Below, one piece after another: positions 59,031 through 64,000 of a DNA stretch of 64,000 bases (the first letter of the stretch is position 1; each line of letters starts with the position of its first letter). The position numbers and the translations under genes are program-made. The stretch covers positions 1-64,000 of the forward strand of contig JAHQIW010000773.1 of NCBI GenBank assembly GCA_019055375.1, given 5' to 3'. This DNA comes from Parelaphostrongylus tenuis (Eukaryota > Nematoda > Chromadorea > Rhabditida > Metastrongylidae). The notes beneath the pieces were generated by a model. That model made no database searches. It saw only the letters and a list, made by a program, of their open reading frames with translations, and was not told the DNA's origin.

Positions 59031-60069
59031 TTAGTTGTTTGAATAGAAAAAAGGAAGCACAACTTTCTTGAATCGTTGTATGCAGATTCACTTCTATGTT
59101 TGGAATGCGGTTTGTGTAGAACAAGCAATGCCATTTATCGCTTTCGTGGTGATAACATCAACAAAACTGGTTACTGCATACATCATTTCCATTGTGGTAG
59201 TAGATCTCTGTGATGTGGAAATTAGACAACGTAAATGAAAATTCTACAGAATTATTTTTTTCTAAAAAGTTCACAACTGATTTACAGGGACTGAAGAAAA
59301 CGATTCGAGCACCACTCATTACCTAGCCATGACTGATTTGAACGGAGGTAAATCGACTTAGATTAGATTTATCCAGTACTCTAATTTTTTTATCTTTCGG
59401 CATTATAGATTTTTTCCATAAATAATTTCACTATTTAGCACTTTTTTTCATTATTCATGGATTAGTGGTATCAAAAACTGCGAACAATTTTGGAAAAGAG
59501 AAGACTTAGACAGTACGTGAAATGTCTACCGTGCAACACATCGACGAACAAATCTGGGAGAGCTTTCGTAGATATTATCTCCATTAGTAGTAGATATAAA
59601 CTCAAGATGAGATAGCCAAATGGTAGGTGTTTGAATGAGTATGACCTTATTGCCCGAATTGCAGAATGACCTGTATTGTTAACAATTACAACAAAGAGTG
59701 GGTCGAATTTGCAAATAATTGGGGAAACTGAGGCTTCTCCATTCTAGCAATCTATGAATGGAATTAATAAACTTATTATTGATTGCCTACGTTAATATTT
59801 TGAAGTTTTAATATCTGCTAATTACTTTTCAAACAATATTTTGCTCTGCCGTCCAATACACAATCACTTAAGATTTGTGGAAATGGCACTTCAAAAGCCA
59901 CCAACATCTGGTGCACTTGCTTCATCGAAGCATATTTTCTATTGTTGCTTTGAAATCTAACTGGGTGACACTGAAATTTATTTTGATAGTTTCATACCAG
60001 AAGAATCGACTTGATAATGAATGAAACTGGAGGTGCCTAATCGCCATATTGCGGCGATAAAGCTCACAA
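59031..60069. other. No supportable gene
   Basis: AT-rich, short frames only. Confidence 0.4.
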
Positions 60070-60369
60070 ACATTCCTCAGAACAGTCTGAATTCTTTCTA
60101 TTTGACTGCCACTTGCAGTGGTATGATCTTATAGTATACCCAATATGTGGAGTACTGTGCAAAAACGTTTGCGTCAGCCGGGATTCGAACCCAGATCTCA
60201 CTCTTTCCTGGAGCGTATGCTAACCGTTGCACTACCGACGCTCGCTTTGCACAGCACTCTTATTTACGGTAGTGCAACGGTTAGCATACGCTCCCGGAAA
60301 GAGTGAGACCTGGGTTCGAATCCCTGCTGACGCAAACGTTTTTGCACAGTACTCCACATTCCTCAGAAC
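60070..60369. mobile_element. Palindromic tRNA-like element (family T) with 14-bp flanking direct repeats
   Basis: The left arm 60147-60237 and right arm 60267-60357 are 91 bp each and reverse complements with three mismatches, around a 29-bp centre. The left arm in minus orientation is a tRNA-like cloverleaf (60241-60171): acceptor GCGTCGG/CTGACGC, D stem GTGC/GCAT, anticodon stem CGCTC/GAGTG, T stem CTGGG/CCCGG with loop TTCGAAT. The anticodon loop CAGGAAA lacks T33. The right arm lacks the first bases of the acceptor stem. ACATTCCTCAGAAC occurs at 60070-60083 and 60356-60369, as in a target-site duplication. Confidence 0.85.
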
Positions 60370-61294
60370 GTTGAGATGAAAACTTCATGAGCATTCATTG
60401 CACTATCGCCCATAAATCTCTGAGTGGTAATCTGATCGACAGTAAATATTTCGGAATCGAAATGTCACAAAAATGCTAAAGTGCTTCAAATTATTTTCTA
60501 CTTCCTGTCCACTATATCACGTGTAAATAGTTTTTGTTAGTAAAAGGTAATCAGTAAAGGTGCTTGAACTGATTTTTTGAAAACGTTGTTCTATTTTCGA
60601 TTCACATTTTGGGAAAATGACCAAAGTAGACTTAGAAACCTTAAAATTGATCTGAAGGGGTTATGATAACTCTGCTTAAAGACTATAGTTCTCGTTGAGG
60701 AATGAGTTGAAAATACTCATTCAATTTATCCAATTCAACTGTCGTCATCCAGTCCTCTCGGACGACCACGCTCGATCATACATTACAGAACTTGCACTGG
60801 AAAGCACAACGAATTGAACTATGGATGTTGCTACATCCAGCGCTCACTTGAATAATTCGTCGTCTTAAAACAACTTTCCACGCATTCCGATAGCGATTTA
60901 ATGGAAAACATTCAAAATAATGTTGATGCCGATAGGGTGATCATAGAGCTCATCTTGTCAAAATTTTTGTGTTAGCGATATATTAGCATATGGATCTTAA
61001 AGAAAGTTTGAACATTCTTATCTAGCAAACTTCTTAAAGTTATCATGGGAAATCAAGTGTTTCACTCACAGTAACCAGTAAGTACCTGTGTCATAATAGC
61101 TGTACGAAATGAACGCACCAAAAAGGGTTTACGTGAGACGCATCACATTCCAACTGCTTTAAAGACATAAATGCGAAATCGCTACTCCATCTTGTTGTTA
61201 TCTCACTTACATGACACAGTGCGTTCAGTCAACTATGACTTACCAGTTTTTCCCCAACTGATAAGCCGGTTTATTTCTCTGCTTATAAGAGACG
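60370..61294. other. No supportable gene; upstream region of collagen 3
   Basis: AT-rich, short frames only. No recognised repeat. Confidence 0.4.
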
Positions 61295-61301
61295 TATAAA
61301 T
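61295..61301 (+). promoter_or_regulatory. TATA box, collagen gene 3
   Basis: TATAAAT lies 22 bp before the ATG (29 bp counted from its first base) and is flanked by GACG on the left and GTAGACGTC on the right. Confidence 0.6.
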
Positions 61302-61323
61302 CGTAGACGTCAGATTTGCTGCT

Positions 61324-62533
61324 ATGGACCTCGAATCAAGGGTCAAGGCCTATCGTTTCGTTGCCTATTCGGCAGTTACTTTCTCCATTATCGCAGTACT
61401 ATCGGTGTCTGTCACGCTGCCCATGGTCTACAATTATGTGCACCATGTGAAAAGACATATGCAACAAGAGATCGTCTTCTGCCGAGTTAGTTTCTTCTAT
61501 ATATCATTACCTTGTTCTTGTTTATTTTGTTTATGATCATCAGCTGAATAAAATAGCAATCACAATGACGAAAACACTCGAGCCGCTATCACTTATTTCG
61601 CTTGTTTGTCCCTTGATCAGAATTTTTCAAAAATATCTATCTCATGGACTTGAAAGCATCACCATGACTGCATGGTCGAATCTGTTACGGTCACCATATG
61701 TTTTCTCCCAGAAGGCAAAACGAAAACTCGCAGTTTTATTGCTTCTTTCGGAATTTGTGTGTGCGTTCTAATTCAAACTATTTTAGGGTGCTGCAAAAGA
61801 TATCTGGTCTGAAGTGCACATACTCAAGGTCGAAGCAAAACCACGCAACAGGACAGCTCGTGAAGCCGGCTACGCTGAAGCAGGAGTTGTTTCTGGCGGC
61901 AGTTATAAACGTGGTGGTTGCGAAGCTTGCTGCGTGGCAGGACCGGCTGGACCTGCTGGCGTGCCGGGAAAACCTGGAACTCCTGGAAGACCTGGAGCTC
62001 CTGGACAACCAGGTAGTCCTGGAAGAGCGCCATCACAGCCGTGCGAGCAAATAACTCCACCCCCTTGTAAACCGTGTCCACCAGGACCAAGTGGTCCACC
62101 TGGCCCACCCGGTATGCCCGGGGACGCTGGTAGGCCAGGTTCTGATGGAAATAATGGAGGTCAGGCCGCGATTGGGCTACCAGGACCAAAAGGACCACCC
62201 GGATCGAGAGGCAATGACGGCAGACCAGGTGCTCCGGGTGCACCTGGAATGCCTGCTCCCTCATCACCTGCTGAACCTGGTAGCCCAGGACCACCTGGAC
62301 CACCAGGACCACCTGGTGCACCCGGAGCAAATGGGGAACCGGGAATTGCCGGCTCAGATGGATATGCCGGTGCGCAAGGACCGCTTGGCGAAATTGGTGA
62401 ATCCGGATATGATGGGCACGCAGGTACTAACGGTGAACCAGGTGCCACGGGATATGATGGAGAGAAGGGCATATGCCCAAAATACTGCGCTATCGATGGA
62501 GGAGTGTTCTTCGAAGACGGTTCTAGAAGATGA
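61324..62533 (+). CDS. Cuticle collagen, gene 3
   Basis: Exon 1 is 61324-61485 and exon 2 is 61787-62533 (302 residues); junctions are CGA/GTTAGT and TTTTAG/GGTGCT. Exon 1 holds the nematode cuticle collagen N-terminal domain ([20 protein letters not shown]) and ends VFCR. Exon 2 opens [10 protein letters not shown], has the NRTAREAGY site (R-x-x-R, cut by BLI-4-type proteases in the family), then Gly-X-Y runs with Cys clusters [18 protein letters not shown] and the ending [12 protein letters not shown] then VFFEDGSRR. Exon 2 has the same length (747 bp) as in gene 1 and the two share the intron position, so they are the closest pair here. The frame is intact throughout. A typical secreted, cross-linked cuticle protein. 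Confidence 0.96.
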
Positions 62534-64000
62534 ATTAGTTATCCAAATAAAAGTTGGACTTCATGTTGATACAAAAAAGCCTTACAATCACTTCGCAGAC
62601 AACGAATTTCAAAAATGATCGAGCTGACAACTCTTTACAGATATGCCGCTAAAATTTTCTTGTTCTCTTCTGCTCTCTTCTGGTGTTCCTTGTAGAGGCG
62701 ATCCTAATGCTCATACTGGAAATATTGATCTAATAATTACGTCGTAAGAATTAAAGACGAGCAGACGCTTGGTTTGAACGCAAAAATCAAAATCTCAAAT
62801 TCGGTCTAGCGAATCAAAAAAGGAGAAGTTGAAGTAATTTGCCGCAGGGAAAATTCGCGTGGGATCTGCATCCCTGTCAAAAAAAGCTTAAAATACCTCC
62901 TAGAGCTCCTCGAATTGAAAACCACTGAGTAAAAAAGTTATCTCGATAACAAATGAAAAAACGATGCATTGTGGAGAAAATTAGATTTCGGGCAGTGAAA
63001 TTTGCTAGCAAATTCATATCCACATGCAAACAAGAAAGAATAATAGTTTTTGGAATGTTTATGACCGAAAGAATATTAGGTTTTGAGGGTGATGAACGAC
63101 GCTAAACGTAAATGAGGCGTCGTACACAAAGTTCTTTCAGAAATGTCCGCCCGGCCTACTTTGGAAAAAGAGGAACGCACCCAGCATTTAGCATGATACA
63201 GTTTTTTTTTTCAGAAAAAAGCCATGATCATAGCGGTCTAAAGAGCGAAGCGTAACGTTCGAGAAAAAACTATTACGACTGCTTTACTGCCCAGCTAGTT
63301 TTCTACTGGCAGAGTACAATGTCAACTGAACTGTATCCACGAAAATGTTGAGATAAGAGTAAAAGCTGGAACCCAGTCTACGTGGGTTCTTATCATAGCT
63401 TCGTAGTCCAACTTTTATCTAAATTTTAGCCGTCTACTTTACATTGCTCATCATTGGATTTAAAATTAGGATCTCAGCATTTTTTATGTTCGATCAGTCC
63501 TCATATTCGTTTCACGCAGAGGCATCCGAATACTTCACGAGTTGGACAGGCCGCTGCTTGGGGATTTCGTCCACTTCATGAATTTCATAGAGCGGTGATT
63601 GGTCCGCTCAATGTTGAAAATGCTGAAGTAAGGGTTCTCGCGTGATTACAAGAGAGTGAGGAGACTGTTAGGTGAGGAGGTCGAAACAGTGCTTTTTTTC
63701 TGGTACACCACACTCCAACCATTCTGCTTTCTCTTAATCTTGGCTTGAAAAACCAGTAATTTTCGTTGTGTTCAACTTGCACGCGTATAATATAAATGCA
63801 CTGTAATCCATCTTTTCCTCTAAAAGAAGACGTTTGCAACTAAAAGCGTTTAATGATTCTCATTTTGAATATAAATTGATTGGGTATCGTTCAAAAGAGA
63901 GCAGCATGTAGCTCGTGAACTCATTTATGTAAGTATGCCCAGATACTACTAGCTTTATTATACCTGTCAAGTAAGAAATCCTGTCAGTGCTTAAAATATG
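62534..64000. other. Collagen 3 3' flank; no further gene
   Basis: AATAAA at 62546-62551 is only 13 bp after the stop; if used, the 3' UTR would be very short. The frames at 63454-63645 and 63585-63839 overlap on opposite strands and have no recognised features. Confidence 0.45.

Noticed and set aside
60171..60241. Functional tRNA gene
   Set aside because: The cloverleaf is good, but the anticodon loop lacks T33, copies are dispersed with a conserved non-tRNA tail, and the unit is inverted on itself. A tRNA-derived repeat fits better.

Overview
The window is eukaryotic and almost certainly from a parasitic roundworm, most likely clade V (strongylid-like). The evidence is three cuticle collagen genes with the nematode N-terminal domain, the RTAR processing site and the nematode Cys pattern. 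In addition there is a spliced hnRNP A/B gene that reads like C. elegans hrp-1, TTTCAG splice acceptors, and a landscape full of degraded mariner, RTE and Penelope-like elements, foldback elements and tRNA-derived SINEs. Most of the sequence is repeat relics and AT-rich DNA without a supportable gene.

Layout. 1-5.8 kb looks like poorly polished sequence: a foldback element, a SINE scrap, an eroded minisatellite and homopolymer runs. A mariner relic follows at 6.5-6.9 kb. 7.9-12.8 kb holds two minus-strand genes, hrp-1 (upstream) and a six-exon Hikeshi/OPI10 homologue (downstream). The hrp-1 poly(A) signal lies about 150 bp before a TTTCAG acceptor that sits 7 bases upstream of the Hikeshi start codon, which is the layout of a nematode operon with trans-splicing. 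13.5-28 kb is repeats: SINE copies, foldbacks, a dead RTE retrotransposon between 24-bp inverted repeats, and a second mariner. 28-32 kb has a few orphan exon-like frames. 32.0-34.8 kb holds a two-exon minus-strand gene for a 137-residue coiled-coil-like protein; its long intron contains collagen gene 1 on the opposite strand. 42-44 kb has an unidentified minus-strand multi-exon gene and an open plus-strand frame. Collagen gene 2 is at 50.0-51.5 kb and collagen gene 3 at 61.3-62.5 kb, both in the same orientation as gene 1. Between them lie RTE, PLE, SINE and foldback relics, including a near-perfect palindrome of a tRNA-like element at 60.1-60.4 kb.

How the genes relate. The three collagens are dispersed tandem paralogues, each with a TATA box 27-43 bp before the ATG; they would supply secreted trimeric collagens to the cuticle. 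hrp-1 (RNA binding, splicing) and Hikeshi (nuclear import of Hsp70) may be co-transcribed. Three of the four recognisable conserved genes or gene models carry single-base insertions or deletions that break an otherwise conserved reading frame, so consensus errors are likely and protein predictions from this contig should be read with that in mind.
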